Positions 54,213 through 63,641 of a stretch of 64,000 bases of DNA are shown one piece after another. Made by a program: the position numbers and the translations under genes. Numbering within the stretch: the first letter of the stretch is position 1; every line of letters starts with the position of its first letter. This DNA is from Magnetococcales bacterium (GTDB taxonomy: Bacteria; Pseudomonadota; Magnetococcia; Magnetococcales; JADFZT01): the NCBI GenBank assembly GCA_015232395.1, contig JADFZT010000008.1:30099-94098 (forward strand), in the 5' to 3' direction. The notes beneath the pieces are model-generated. The model worked only from the letters and a program-made list of their open reading frames with translations, was not told the origin of the DNA and did no database searches.

Positions 54213-55208
54213 TCAGGCAGCCAGCGCCCCGGCACAGGAAGAGCCGCTACCGGCGGTGCAGGCGAAGCAGTGGTTGCCGGTGATAATCTGGCGGTGGCGG
54301 AGTTCCTTGGGATCGGTCGAAGCCAGCTCCCCCCCTTTATCGAGGGCCATGGGCAAGCCCAAAGCCAGATTGAAGTCGCAATCGTAGAGCCCCCCATCCC
54401 AGGCAATGCTGATCTGCCGACGGCACATGAGCCCATCCAGGGTATCGGGGTTGAAGGCCTGCTCCAGAAGCGCCCAATAGTCCGCCTCCTCCCGCCGTTT
54501 GCGCAGCTGGGCCAAAAATCGACCGATGGGCATGTTGGCAATGGTGAGAAGCCGGGTAAAAGAGAGGCCGAAACGATCTTGCATCTCCCGCCGATAGTCT
54601 GCTTCCAGGGTGGCCTGGCTGGGGGGCAGGGAAGGTCCACCGGGGTTGTAGACCAGATTCAGGGGCAGACTCGGATCCACCCCATAACCCAGGGTGTTGA
54701 GCAGACGAATCGCTGCCACCGATTGCTGATAACTCCCCTCACCCCGCTGGGCCTCGACGTTTTCTTCCAGGTAGCAGGGTAGAGAAGCCACCAACCCCAC
54801 CCCCTGATCCCGCAGGAATTCTGCCATGCCGCCAAGCTCAGGCTCCAGCAGGACTGTCAGATTGGTGCGTACCTGCACCCGGATGTGACGCTCGGTGAGA
54901 GCGGTGATCAATTTTTTAAAGTGGGGGTTCAGCTCAGGGGCTCCCCCGGTGATATCCACTTCCCGGCAGTCGAGCTTTTCGGCCAGAGCCAAAACCCGCT
55001 CCATGGTCGCCCAGCTCATCGCCTCCCGGCGTCTTGGGGAAGCCGCCACGTGACAGTGGCGGCACTCCAGGTTGCAACGCAGGCCCACGTTGACCTGAAT
55101 CGTCGAAACCCCACACCCCGGCAGCGCCGCCTCACCGGAATATTTTTCCACCGTTTGCAAAAAATCGTTCAAAACAGCCTTCTCCCTCACACCACACACC
55201 CTATCCAT
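54213..55208 (-). CDS. arsS: Arsenosugar biosynthesis-type radical SAM protein (ArsS-like)
   Basis: The 331-residue enzyme has CNLECRHCHVAASP as its radical SAM cluster (C-x3-C-x2-C), DITGGAPELNP, and a C-terminal region with CRRQISIAWDGGLYDCDFN and CFACTAGSGSSCAG. These match ArsS-type proteins, which build arsenosugars in some bacteria. No arsM or other ars gene is in the window, so the function is by similarity only. The ATG at 55208 is weakly supported; a TTG near the VLNDFLQ segment, with GAGAAGG upstream, is also open. Confidence 0.78.
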   Translation of the reverse strand: MDRVCGVREKAVLNDFLQTVEKYSGEAALPGCGVSTIQVNVGLRCNLECRHCHVAASPRRREAMSWATMERVLALAEKLDCREVDITGGAPELNPHFKKLITALTERHIRVQVRTNLTVLLEPELGGMAEFLRDQGVGLVASLPCYLEENVEAQRGEGSYQQSVAAIRLLNTLGYGVDPSLPLNLVYNPGGPSLPPSQATLEADYRREMQDRFGLSFTRLLTIANMPIGRFLAQLRKRREEADYWALLEQAFNPDTLDGLMCRRQISIAWDGGLYDCDFNLALGLPMALDKGGELASTDPKELRHRQIITGNHCFACTAGSGSSCAGALAA

Positions 55209-55371
55209 GACATGCAATAGAGCCCACCCTCACCCCCGGCTCATCGGGCTACCAAACCACGGATCTCAACTCGCTATTTTCTCCGGAAAACAACCAAAAA
55301 GCCAGTGACCTTCATGGCTTGGATCCCCTCCCACCCCCCATCAATACACCGACCAACCCCGGCACACACAC

Positions 55372-55413
55372 AAAAACGCCGTCTGGCGATCCATCACCAA
55401 ACGGCGTTTTTTT
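55372..55413 (-). terminator. Strong intrinsic terminator, bidirectional
   Basis: AAAAACGCCGT (55372-55382) pairs with ACGGCGTTTTT (55401-55411) across an 18-base loop; the right side ends in a run of seven T, and the left side has five A. On the minus strand this follows the cytochrome gene end by about 70 bases, upstream of arsS. Confidence 0.8.
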
Positions 55414-55486
55414 AAATCAAAACCTCATCCACCTGAAGCTTTTTCAGCTTGAAGGCAGACCGGGTGGTGACCGAAAAACCGTCAAC

Positions 55487-55903
55487 TCAGTTGGCCGCCG
55501 GCTCACACTTGCAGATCGATTTGCGCAGATAGCTGACGACGTTTTTGATCTCCTGGTCGCTCAACTGCCCTTCGAAGGGGGTCATGTTTTCGGTCAAACC
55601 CACCGAAGCGCCGCCTTTTTTGATCACCTGGAAAAGATGGGCATCGGTTTTGGAGGACATGAAAGCCACATCGGTCAGGTCCCGGGGCTTGACCCCCAGG
55701 GATTCCGACAGCATACCGTCCCCTTTGCCTTCAAAACCGTGGCAGGGCATGCAGTAGCTCTGGAAGGTGCCCTCACCGGAAAACATCCCCCCTGACCAGG
55801 CGGCCTGGCTGGTGGGGTCGGGCTCGGCCAAAACGGGTGAGGCCATGAAAACAGCCCCGACAACACCCAATCCGGCAATCAAAGAAAGCGATAGGCGATT
55901 CAT
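55487..55903 (-). CDS. Periplasmic cytochrome c (class I)
   Basis: The 138-residue protein has a signal peptide (MNRLSLSLIAGLGVVGAVFMASPVLA) and a single haem motif CMPCH, with a likely axial Met in ENMTPFEGQ. It is a soluble electron carrier of the periplasm. Length and order fit small c-type cytochromes. GAGGAGA precedes the ATG. It follows ssb on the same strand at 42 bases and ends before the terminator, so it may be in a separate or shared transcript. Confidence 0.92.
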   Translation of the reverse strand: MNRLSLSLIAGLGVVGAVFMASPVLAEPDPTSQAAWSGGMFSGEGTFQSYCMPCHGFEGKGDGMLSESLGVKPRDLTDVAFMSSKTDAHLFQVIKKGGASVGLTENMTPFEGQLSDQEIKNVVSYLRKSICKCEPAAN

Positions 55904-55945
55904 GGTTTACATCTCCTCAAACGGTTGACCATCGTCAACAGGTAT

Positions 55946-56503
55946 CTAGAAGGGAATATCGTCGTCAAAGTTGGGGCCCTGGTTAAAATCGGGCTGGCTT
56001 TGGGGGGCACTGTTCTGCTGGGCCGGGGCCTGCTGCTGGGGAGCCGGGGCCTGCTGCTGGGGAGCCGAGGCCTGCTGTTTAGGGGCCGGAGCTTGCTGCT
56101 GGTAGGATTGCCCACCGCCTCCGCCGCCATAACCCGCTCCCTGACCACCCCCCTCAGAGCGTCCACCCAGCATGATCATCTGCCCGTCATAAGGGTTGAG
56201 CACTACCTCGGTGGTGTAACGATCCTGACCCTGCTGGTCGGTCCATTTTCGGGTTTGCAGCTTGCCTTCGATGTAAATTTTGCTGCCCTTGCGCAAATAT
56301 TGCTGGATAATCTCAGCCAATTTGCCAAAAACCACCACCCGGTGCCATTCGGTCCGCTCCTGACGTTGCCCCTGTTTATCATTCCAGGAATCGGAGGTTG
56401 CCAAGCTGAGATTGGCTATAGGCCTGCCATCCTGGGTAAAACGGATCTCCGGGTCAGACCCCAGGTTGCCGATCAGTTGCACCCTGTTTAACGATCTGGA
56501 CAT
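55946..56503 (-). CDS. ssb: Single-stranded DNA-binding protein
   Basis: The 185-residue protein has an OB fold with [36 protein letters not shown] and [17 protein letters not shown] Gly/Gln/Ala/Pro linker follows, with near-identical QQQAPAP blocks (about residues 138-166), and then the acidic tip DDDIPF that binds partner proteins such as RecQ and polymerase subunits. Length is normal. GGGAG lies upstream of the ATG. Confidence 0.96.
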   Translation of the reverse strand: MSRSLNRVQLIGNLGSDPEIRFTQDGRPIANLSLATSDSWNDKQGQRQERTEWHRVVVFGKLAEIIQQYLRKGSKIYIEGKLQTRKWTDQQGQDRYTTEVVLNPYDGQMIMLGGRSEGGGQGAGYGGGGGGQSYQQQAPAPKQQASAPQQQAPAPQQQAPAQQNSAPQSQPDFNQGPNFDDDIPF

Positions 56504-56582
56504 CTTTCCGACTCCCTAACTGAAAAAAAACGTTCCGCAAACGCCACGAAATCCTTAAATTAAGGCGATACGATAAGGAGAA

Positions 56583-56648
56583 ATGAAAATTGGCGCAACC
56601 GCCCCCATCAACTTTTGGCAAAACCTTATGAGTTGGAAAAACCATTGA
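56583..56648 (+). CDS. Possible 21-residue leader peptide ahead of the TRAP binding protein
   Basis: AAGGAG sits a few bases before ATG 56583, a stronger ribosome site than that of the main gene. The frame runs MKIGATAPINFWQNLMSWKN, then His, and stops at TGA 56646-56648, which overlaps a TTG at 56645 that opens the TRAP gene's frame (TTGA). It could be a translated leader that couples translation, or the true start of a frameshifted gene. Confidence 0.35.
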   Translation: MKIGATAPINFWQNLMSWKNH

Positions 56649-57865
56649 GCCTTCTGCCGCGTTTTCCAAGGATCCTGTTTTCCCGTTTCCCCCTGCCCAC
56701 CTCGGGGATGATCATTGGGGCTTTTTTCCTGCTGCTCCTGCTGCCAGGATCGTTATGGGCCGAAAACCCCTCAGGGAACGAACTGGTCGGGGAGGATGGT
56801 CTCATCTCCATGACCATCACCGCAGTCCAAGGCCCCAGTGTCAGCTATGTGGGCTCCATGGAATCGATGGCCCGTAAGATTGAACAGGCCAGCGGTGGCC
56901 GGATCAAGGTTGAAATTTCCAACCGGGGCCGCTCCGGCTCTGAAGCCGAAACCCTCAAAGCCCAGATCAAAGGCCGCCTGGAAGGGGGCTTCACCTCCGC
57001 CACGGTGCTGGCCAACTCCCTGCCCGGCTATCGCCTGCTCACCTTGCCCTATCTGTTTAACGACTATAGCCAGGTAAGCCATTTTATCGAATCCCCCATC
57101 GATCAATCCCTGCGTCAGACCGCCCAGGATAAACAGCTGATAGTGCTGGGCTACGCCTCCTATGGCTTTTATGGTCTGTTGGATTTTGGCTCTGAAGAGC
57201 GCCGCAACCCCACCCCGACAAATTCCCATGGTGCCGGGTCAGGAACGTCAACCTCCCCCTCTGCAAACTTTGACAGCTTCCCGGAAAATCGCCTCCCCGG
57301 GGTGGAAGCCTTTAAAAAGATGGCTGTGCGTGTGCCCCTGGACAACTGGATCACCTCCCTCCATAAAGCCTTTGGCATGCGTACTCTGGTGATCCCTGTA
57401 GAAGAGGCCGGGGTAGCCATGGAGTCGGGATGGCTGGAAGGGGTGGTGGGTACGCCTGAAGTCTTGGCCCGCTCAGTGCTCTCCAAGCGCGCCAAATTTT
57501 TTTATCACACCCGCCACCTCCACGGCTGGAGCGTTTTTACCGTCAGTCGCCGCTGGTTTGACAAGTTGCCTGATGACCTGCAAAAAATCCTCTCCCGGGT
57601 GGTATCGGAAGAGACCCGCCAGATGATCGACAAGGCTGCGGCGAAAGAAAAGAAAATTTTGACGGAATGGTCGAACAATTGGCCCCAGGTGCTGGATACG
57701 GATCGGGAATCGTTCGTGGCGGCCTTGACCCCTCTCGCCAAAAAAGCCGCCTGGCAGGTGGAGAAAAGTTTGGGCGATCCCTGGAAAATCAGAAAGCTGT
57801 GGAAACACAGGGCCTATCCCCCATCTCCAGAGGAAAACACACTCCCGGCCAGCTCATCCCGATAG
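56645..57865 (+). CDS. TRAP transporter solute-binding protein (DctP family), orphan
   Basis: The 406-residue protein has a signal-like hydrophobic stretch (MIIGAFFLLLLLPGSLWA) and then the DctP fold: GSMESMARKIEQASGGRIKVEI, a substrate-binding Arg region, and PVEEAGVAMESGWLEGVVG. DctP binds organic acids for TRAP uptake in the periplasm. No DctQ or DctM gene is adjacent, which is unusual. The start is TTG: 56645 overlaps the leader stop; TTGs at 56615 and 56633 are also in frame. Residues around 170-190 contain a Thr/Ser/Gly-rich insertion. Confidence 0.82.
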   Translation: MSLLPRFPRILFSRFPLPTSGMIIGAFFLLLLLPGSLWAENPSGNELVGEDGLISMTITAVQGPSVSYVGSMESMARKIEQASGGRIKVEISNRGRSGSEAETLKAQIKGRLEGGFTSATVLANSLPGYRLLTLPYLFNDYSQVSHFIESPIDQSLRQTAQDKQLIVLGYASYGFYGLLDFGSEERRNPTPTNSHGAGSGTSTSPSANFDSFPENRLPGVEAFKKMAVRVPLDNWITSLHKAFGMRTLVIPVEEAGVAMESGWLEGVVGTPEVLARSVLSKRAKFFYHTRHLHGWSVFTVSRRWFDKLPDDLQKILSRVVSEETRQMIDKAAAKEKKILTEWSNNWPQVLDTDRESFVAALTPLAKKAAWQVEKSLGDPWKIRKLWKHRAYPPSPEENTLPASSSR

Positions 57866-57975
57866 CCCATACCCACCCAGCCCAGGCTGGCGATATAGTG
57901 GTGTTTGGACGACAGATAAACTGGAACGATTCTTGAATTGGATTTCACCCATTACCGATAGAAGGCTCCCTATCC

Positions 57976-58593
57976 TTGAACCCACTGGCTGAATTCGCCC
58001 CCCACGCTATCGTGGTTATCGCCTACCTGCTGGGATCCATTCCCTTTGGTCTGGTTTTGGCGCGACTGGTGGGCGGGGTAGACATCCGCAACCAGGGCAG
58101 CGGCAACATCGGTGCGACCAATGTCCTGCGTAGTGTGGGCAAAAAAATCGGTGCCCTGGCCCTGATACTGGATATGATCAAGGGAACCATCCCGGTGGTG
58201 GTGGCCCTTTTTCTGTTTGAACCACCATCGATCATCCCTGCGCTGACGGGGCTGGCCGCCTTTTTGGGACACCTTTTTCCCCTCTATCTGAAATTCAAGG
58301 GGGGCAAGGGGGTCGCGACCGGGTTGGGGATATTTTTCGCCTTGAGCCCCATCACAGGCGGGGTGGCTGTGGTGGCCTGGCTTGGGAGTGCGGTCATATT
58401 TCGCTTCTCTTCCGCAAGCTCCCTGGCCGCTTTTGCCGTGATGCCCATCACCTTGACGGTGTTGGGTGATACCAACGCACTCATGGTCTCAGCCGTCACC
58501 ACTCCCCTGGTGTTTTGGCGGCACCGGCCCAATATCAAACGCCTCCTTGAGGGAACCGAACCGCGTATCGGCAAAAAAGGACCGCCGCCATGA
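57976..58593 (+). CDS. plsY: Acyl-phosphate:glycerol-3-phosphate acyltransferase PlsY
   Basis: The 205-residue membrane enzyme makes lysophosphatidic acid in the first step of phospholipid synthesis, using acyl-phosphate. The conserved loops are LLGSIPFGLVLARLVGGVDIRNQGSGNIGATNVLR, GHLFPLYLKFKGGKGVATGLG, and the end RHRPNIKRLLEGTE. Five or more helices are visible. The start is TTG with GAAGG upstream. It overlaps the next gene by four bases (ATGA). Confidence 0.95.
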   Translation: MNPLAEFAPHAIVVIAYLLGSIPFGLVLARLVGGVDIRNQGSGNIGATNVLRSVGKKIGALALILDMIKGTIPVVVALFLFEPPSIIPALTGLAAFLGHLFPLYLKFKGGKGVATGLGIFFALSPITGGVAVVAWLGSAVIFRFSSASSLAAFAVMPITLTVLGDTNALMVSAVTTPLVFWRHRPNIKRLLEGTEPRIGKKGPPP

Positions 58594-59687
58594 AACGCCC
58601 GATGATTGATGATACCACCCTGACAAAAACCACGCTGAGTTGGGCCCTGGCCCTTTTTCTGACCCTGCTCTCCGGCTCGGCTGTCAGCGAAGAGGATCCC
58701 GCCACCAACCCCTATACGGTCAACAAGGGGGATACCCTGTGGGATCTTTCCGACAAATATCTCGAAAACCCCAGGCGCTGGCCCGATATTTGGGAGCGCA
58801 ACGCCCACATCAACAGCCCCCACTGGATCTATCCCGGTGACAAGGTCTGGTTGGGTCCAGGCGCCAACGGTAGCGGCTCCGCCACCAGCTCCGGCGGGCT
58901 GCCGGTGGTCAAATTGACCCCACAAGCCCACACTGGCCCGGCTGTCAGGCAGGGAGCCCAGCTCTCTGACAGCAAAAAACATCTCATCAAAAGCTTTCTG
59001 GAAAAGGTCGGCTTTATCGTTGACGACGGTTTTGAGGGAGACGGCATCGTGATCGGCTCCCCTACCAAACGCTACGCCCTGGGTCAACACGACACCGCGC
59101 TTGTGCGTTTTAAAACCCCGCTGCCCAAGGGGGCAATTCTATCGATCTTTCGCAACGGCCCCCAACTGACCGATCCCGAGAGCGATGAATCCCTGGGTAC
59201 CCTGGCCTATCGATTGGGCACCGCCCGGGTGGAGCGCAACACCCCTGAAGGGCCCATGGTACGGATTTTGGCCTCTTTTCAATCGATTCACCCCGGAGAT
59301 CTCATCGCCCGCTACCATCCGGCCAACACCGACTATGAACTCCTGGCCAATCCCCCCGTTCCCCTTGAAGGCCATATCGTGGGCATCGTGGGAGGCATGG
59401 AGGAAGGGGGAACCAATCAGGTGGTCACCGTGGGGGTTGGTCGCAGAGACAAGGCGGTTCAGGGATCCATTCTCAGCATTATCCAACGTCGCACCACCAC
59501 CGAGGATCCTGAAACCAAAGAGACCGTCTGGTATCCCTCCAAAGAGATTGGCCAGGCCATTTTGTTCCATGTGGGAGAAAAGGCCTCTTTTGCCCTCCTC
59601 GCCGGCACCCTGGAGTCTGTCACCCGGGGGGATCTGGTCCAGAGCGCAAACAGTGCTGTGAGCGATGAATCAGCGTTTGTACGTTGA
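58590..59687 (+). CDS. LysM-domain protein of the dprA operon
   Basis: The 365-residue protein has a signal peptide (LSWALALFLTLLSGSAVSE) and a LysM domain (YTVNKGDTLWDLSDKYLENPRRWPDIWERN and IYPGDKVWLGPG) at about 40-90 that binds peptidoglycan. The rest is a beta-rich region without known motifs. This gene type often precedes dprA in proteobacteria. It starts in ATGA overlap with plsY and overlaps dprA by 23 bases, so translation is coupled. Confidence 0.85.
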   Translation: MKRPMIDDTTLTKTTLSWALALFLTLLSGSAVSEEDPATNPYTVNKGDTLWDLSDKYLENPRRWPDIWERNAHINSPHWIYPGDKVWLGPGANGSGSATSSGGLPVVKLTPQAHTGPAVRQGAQLSDSKKHLIKSFLEKVGFIVDDGFEGDGIVIGSPTKRYALGQHDTALVRFKTPLPKGAILSIFRNGPQLTDPESDESLGTLAYRLGTARVERNTPEGPMVRILASFQSIHPGDLIARYHPANTDYELLANPPVPLEGHIVGIVGGMEEGGTNQVVTVGVGRRDKAVQGSILSIIQRRTTTEDPETKETVWYPSKEIGQAILFHVGEKASFALLAGTLESVTRGDLVQSANSAVSDESAFVR

Positions 59688-60897
59688 TTGGCTACGATTT
59701 ATCCGAACCCCCGGTCTCAACCGGTCCCTCATCAATCGTCTGATTGATCATTTCGGCACCCCGGAAGCGCTCCTCGACGCCTCCGCCAAAGAGTTGCAGG
59801 CGGTCCCCGGGGCCACACCGCAACTGGCTGAGACGATTCTCAAGGGTCACCACAAACCCCATCCCGGCCTCTCCCCCCCGGACGAATTGGCAGCCCTCGC
59901 CCAGTTGGGGGGTAAAGCCCTCATTCTGGGCGGTCCCGACTATCCGCCGCTGCTGGCCACCATCCACGATCCCCCGCCAATTCTCTTTGTGCTGGGGGAT
60001 GACACCCTGCTCACGGGAAAAAACAAGGTGGCCATCGTCGGCACCCGCAAGGCCAGCCATGGGGGATTGCAACTCGCCCGAAAAATGGGCGCCGATCTCT
60101 CCGGCCACGGTTTGATCACGGTGAGCGGCTTGGCCATGGGTATCGACACCGCTGCCCACTGGGGAGCTCTGGAGGGGGGTGGCCAGACCATTGCAGTGAT
60201 TGCCACGGGTCTGGATATCGACTATCCCCACGCCAATGCCGAACTACGCAGGCGTATCATCGAAAAGGGCTGCCTCATCACCGAATCCCCCCTGGGCACC
60301 CCGGCCCTGCCCCATCTCTTTCCCCCACGCAACCGCATTATTTCCGGCTTGAGCCTGGGTGTGGCGGTGGTGGAAGCCTCCATGAAGTCGGGCTCTCTGA
60401 TCACCGCCCGCCTGGCTCTGGAGCAGGGCAGAGAGGTGTTTGCCGTGCCCGGTCCGGTCACCGACAGCCGCTCCAAGGGAGTACACCATCTCCTCAAACA
60501 AGGGGCCTGCCTGGTGGAAAATGTCGCTGATATTATCCAGGAGCTGGAACTTTCCTGGTCTGACAGCCTTCCAAACAACCATGGGGAGAGGCTGGACACA
60601 GGGGCGCATTTATCAAAGGCCTCCCCTCGAACATCGCCAGAAGAGAGACCAGACACCCCACCCAATCAAGCTCAAAACCCGCCATCAGCAAGCGCCATAC
60701 CGCCCCCCCAATCGGGCAGTGAAGCGTGGCTCATCGTGGAACAACTCAAAAAAGGCCCCCACCTGGCTGATGAGCTAGCCCGGAGTTGCGGATTGACAGT
60801 GGCATCTCTTTCGCGCATTTTACTTCAGCTTGAACTGGTCGGGGTGGTTCAACGCCTGCCCGGCAACACGTTCACCCTGGGGAAGCACCTGGAGTAA
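59665..60897 (+). CDS. dprA: DNA-processing protein DprA/Smf
   Basis: The 410-residue protein loads RecA on incoming single-stranded DNA during transformation. It has an N-terminal helical domain, then the Rossmann-like core with VAIVGTRKASHGGL, VSGLAMGIDTAAHWGAL, GTPALPHLFPPRNRIISGLS, VVEASMKSGSLITARLALEQGREVFAVPG, and a C-terminal winged-helix domain (about 355-405). Motifs are complete. The start lies inside the end of the LysM gene. topA follows after 9 bases. Confidence 0.95.
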   Translation: MNQRLYVDWLRFIRTPGLNRSLINRLIDHFGTPEALLDASAKELQAVPGATPQLAETILKGHHKPHPGLSPPDELAALAQLGGKALILGGPDYPPLLATIHDPPPILFVLGDDTLLTGKNKVAIVGTRKASHGGLQLARKMGADLSGHGLITVSGLAMGIDTAAHWGALEGGGQTIAVIATGLDIDYPHANAELRRRIIEKGCLITESPLGTPALPHLFPPRNRIISGLSLGVAVVEASMKSGSLITARLALEQGREVFAVPGPVTDSRSKGVHHLLKQGACLVENVADIIQELELSWSDSLPNNHGERLDTGAHLSKASPRTSPEERPDTPPNQAQNPPSASAIPPPQSGSEAWLIVEQLKKGPHLADELARSCGLTVASLSRILLQLELVGVVQRLPGNTFTLGKHLE

Positions 60898-60906
60898 ACC
60901 CGAACC

Positions 60907-63261
60907 ATGACCTCAATCGTCGTCGTCGAATCACCAGCCAAGGCCAAAACCATCAACCGATTCCTCGGTAAGGATTATGAGGTGGTAGCCACCTATGGCC
61001 ATATCCGGGATCTAGCCAAAAAAAATGGCTCCGTGGATCCGGAAGACGATTTTCACATGCACTATGAGGTTTCAAAAGACTCCTCAAAACATGTGACCGC
61101 CCTGGCCAAAGCCGCCAAGGGAGCGGATACCCTGTTGCTGGCCACTGACCCTGACCGCGAAGGGGAAGCGATCTCCTGGCATGTGCTGGAGGTGCTCAGA
61201 TCCAAGCGGGGGCTGAGCAAAGTCCCGGTCAAGCGTGTGGTTTTTCACGAAATCACCCAACGGGCCATCCAGGAAGCCATCGGCAACGCCCGGGATCTGG
61301 ACATGAATCTGGTCAATGCCCAGCAGGCCCGGCGCGCCTTGGATTATCTGGTGGGATTCAATCTGAGCCCCCTTTTATGGAAAAAAGTCCGCAGAGGTCT
61401 CTCTGCCGGGCGGGTCCAATCGGTGGCGTTGCGTCTGGTCTGCGAGCGGGAAGCGGAAATCGAGGCTTTCAAGCCCCAGGAATATTGGACCATCCAGGCG
61501 GAAGTTCAAAAAGAGAAGGCCCAAGGTGCTCCCCGCCCCTTCCCGGCCCGGTTGGTGGTGGCAGACAACAAAAAACTCGGCAAATTCGACATTCCCGATG
61601 ATGCCACGGCCAAGCGCCTGGTGGGTGAGATAGAGAAGCAGGCCCTGTTTGTCGCCGATCTGGAAAAAAAGCGGGTTTCCCGCAATCCGGCCCCCCCCTT
61701 CATCACCTCCACCCTGCAACAGGAGGCCTCCCGGAAGTTGCGGTTTTCCGCCAAAAAAACCATGTCCACCGCCCAAAGGCTCTACGAGGGTCTGGAAGTT
61801 CCCACCGCCGACGGCGGCAAGGAGATGGCGGGACTCATCACCTATATGCGTACCGACTCGGTGACCCTGGCCCAGGAGGCGGTGGTGGCGTTGCGGGATT
61901 TGATCTCCAATCGCTACGGCCCGGAATTTGTTCCCAAAACCCCGAGACGCTATAAATCGTCAGCGAAAAATGCCCAGGAAGCCCACGAAGCGATCCGCCC
62001 CACCGATGCCAGCCGCACCCCTGAGATGCTCAAAAGCGTGCTGCCTCCGGATCAATTCCGCCTCTACGAGCTGATCTGGAAGCGTACCGTCACCTCCCAG
62101 ATGGCTTCCGCCAAAATCGACAAGGTCGCTGCGACTCTTTCAGTCGGCAGCCCCGACCCCGAGGCCCCCTTTCGTCTCAGGGCCAACGGCTCATCGATCC
62201 ATTTTCCCGGCTTTATGAAGGTCTACAGCGAAGGCCAGGATGAGGTTTCGGCCCAGGATCGCAACGACGACGAATCGGAAACCATGCTGCCCCCCCTGAA
62301 AAAGGGCGAGGCGATCCAACAAAACAAGCTCGACGCCAATCAGCATTTTACCGAACCGCCCCCCCGCTACACGGAGGCGACCCTGGTTAAAAGCCTGGAA
62401 AGCTTCGGCATTGGCCGACCCTCCACCTATGCCCCCACCATGTCCACGTTGCAGGATCGGGGTTATGTCAAACTGGAAAAGAGAAAGTTTTTTCCCGAGG
62501 ATGTCGGGCTGGTGGTCAATAAGTTTTTGGTGGAGCACTTTCCCAAATATCTGGACTATCATTTTACCGCCCACCTGGAAGACGACCTGGATGCCGTCGC
62601 CCGGGGAGAGCGGGCCTGGGTGCCGCTGCTCAACGATTTTTGGCAGCCGTTCATCGATCAGGTCAAGGAAAAGGACAAGACCACCAAGCGGGCGGATGTC
62701 ACCACCGAAGCCACAGGAGAAGCCTGCCCCGAGTGCGGCAAGGATCTCTTCATTCGCCTGGGTCGCTATGGCCGTTTCAAGGCCTGCTCCAACTATCCGG
62801 AGTGCCGCTTTACCGAAAACATCAAGAAAGAGGGGGAACCCGACCAACCCCCCAAGGCGGAGCCGGTCCTCTCAGAGGAAAAGTGCGAAAAGTGTGGTGA
62901 GTTCATGCTCATCAAGGAGGGGCGCTACGGAAAATATTATGCCTGCTCCGGCTATCCCAAATGCCGCAACAATCAGCCTCTGGAAAAGCCCAAAAACACC
63001 GAAATCGACTGTCCCCAGTGCAAAAAGGGTACTTTTCTGGAGAAAAAATCCCGGCGGGGTAAGATTTTCTACTCCTGCTCCCAATATCCCAAGTGCAAAA
63101 ATGCCCTGTGGAACCTGCCGCTGAAAACCCCCTGCCCCAAATGCAACGCCCCCTTCATCACCGAAAAAACCACCAAAAAGTGGGGGACTCAGCATATCTG
63201 TGTGGTGGAAGGGTGTGACTATAAGGAAAGCGCGCCTGAGTCTGAATCCGAGTCTGAGTGA
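60907..63261 (+). CDS. topA: DNA topoisomerase I
   Basis: The 784-residue enzyme relaxes negative supercoils. IVVVESPAKAKTINRFLG begins the Toprim domain, LLLATDPDREGEAISWH holds the metal site, RRALDYLVGFNLSPLLWKKVRRGLSAGRVQS follows, and GLITYMRTDSV contains the catalytic Tyr. The C-terminus has four zinc-ribbon repeats starting CPEC, CEKC, CPQC and CPKC. It is the last gene of the plsY-LysM-dprA-topA cluster. Confidence 0.97.
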   Translation: MTSIVVVESPAKAKTINRFLGKDYEVVATYGHIRDLAKKNGSVDPEDDFHMHYEVSKDSSKHVTALAKAAKGADTLLLATDPDREGEAISWHVLEVLRSKRGLSKVPVKRVVFHEITQRAIQEAIGNARDLDMNLVNAQQARRALDYLVGFNLSPLLWKKVRRGLSAGRVQSVALRLVCEREAEIEAFKPQEYWTIQAEVQKEKAQGAPRPFPARLVVADNKKLGKFDIPDDATAKRLVGEIEKQALFVADLEKKRVSRNPAPPFITSTLQQEASRKLRFSAKKTMSTAQRLYEGLEVPTADGGKEMAGLITYMRTDSVTLAQEAVVALRDLISNRYGPEFVPKTPRRYKSSAKNAQEAHEAIRPTDASRTPEMLKSVLPPDQFRLYELIWKRTVTSQMASAKIDKVAATLSVGSPDPEAPFRLRANGSSIHFPGFMKVYSEGQDEVSAQDRNDDESETMLPPLKKGEAIQQNKLDANQHFTEPPPRYTEATLVKSLESFGIGRPSTYAPTMSTLQDRGYVKLEKRKFFPEDVGLVVNKFLVEHFPKYLDYHFTAHLEDDLDAVARGERAWVPLLNDFWQPFIDQVKEKDKTTKRADVTTEATGEACPECGKDLFIRLGRYGRFKACSNYPECRFTENIKKEGEPDQPPKAEPVLSEEKCEKCGEFMLIKEGRYGKYYACSGYPKCRNNQPLEKPKNTEIDCPQCKKGTFLEKKSRRGKIFYSCSQYPKCKNALWNLPLKTPCPKCNAPFITEKTTKKWGTQHICVVEGCDYKESAPESESESE

Positions 63262-63270
63262 CCCATGGGT

Positions 63271-63301
63271 GTTGGGAGAAAAATCCCCTTTTTCTCCCAA
63301 C
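63271..63301 (+). terminator. Perfect 13-bp hairpin terminator of topA
   Basis: GTTGGGAGAAAAA pairs perfectly with TTTTTCTCCCAAC around the loop TCCCC, ten bases after the topA stop codon. The A/T part of the stem and the T-run within it fit an intrinsic or bidirectional terminator. Confidence 0.75.
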
Positions 63302-63330
63302 AAGCGGTTCCCTCTGAAAATCAATCATTC

Positions 63331-63369
63331 TCCCTGATTCACTCCCGCGAAAGCGGGCATTCAGGGAGA
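63331..63369. repeat. REP-like hairpin with GAAA tetraloop
   Basis: CCCGC-GAAA-GCGGG is the inner stem, and CTCCCTGA with TCAGGGAG forms an outer stem. The inner sequence CCCGCGAAAGCGGG is a common core of dispersed proteobacterial intergenic repeats. Confidence 0.65.
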
Positions 63370-63486
63370 TCCGCAAATAAAGGCGGGCGCCTGTTTCATA
63401 GCCCACCCATCCCCTTTGAAATCCGTCAAACTGCAACCTATATAAACTCAATCTGCATAAGCTTCACAAACCGTGCAAACCGGTCC

Positions 63487-63514
63487 GATGTGGTGAGCAA
63501 AGCGAACCGCATCA
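63487..63514. repeat. 28-base REP-like repeat, copy A
   Basis: GATGTGGTGAGCAAAGCGAA followed by CCGCATCA is identical over all 28 bases to 63642-63669 and nearly matches, in reverse complement, 21002-21029. Confidence 0.85.
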
Positions 63515-63580
63515 TTCGGGCTGGAAGAAAACAAAGGCCAACCCACTTCCCATCACACCTATACAGCATGCTTGTAACTG

Positions 63581-63617
63581 TGACAGGCAATACGTAATAC
63601 GTATTCCTTGCCTGTCA
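63581..63617. repeat. Inverted repeat around a TACGTA core
   Basis: TGACAGGCAA (63581-63590) is perfectly inverted as TTGCCTGTCA (63608-63617). The intervening AATACGTA-A-TACGTATT is itself palindromic. It lies between two REP-like copies. Confidence 0.7.
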
Positions 63618-63641
63618 GCACGAACTACGATTAACTGGTAG

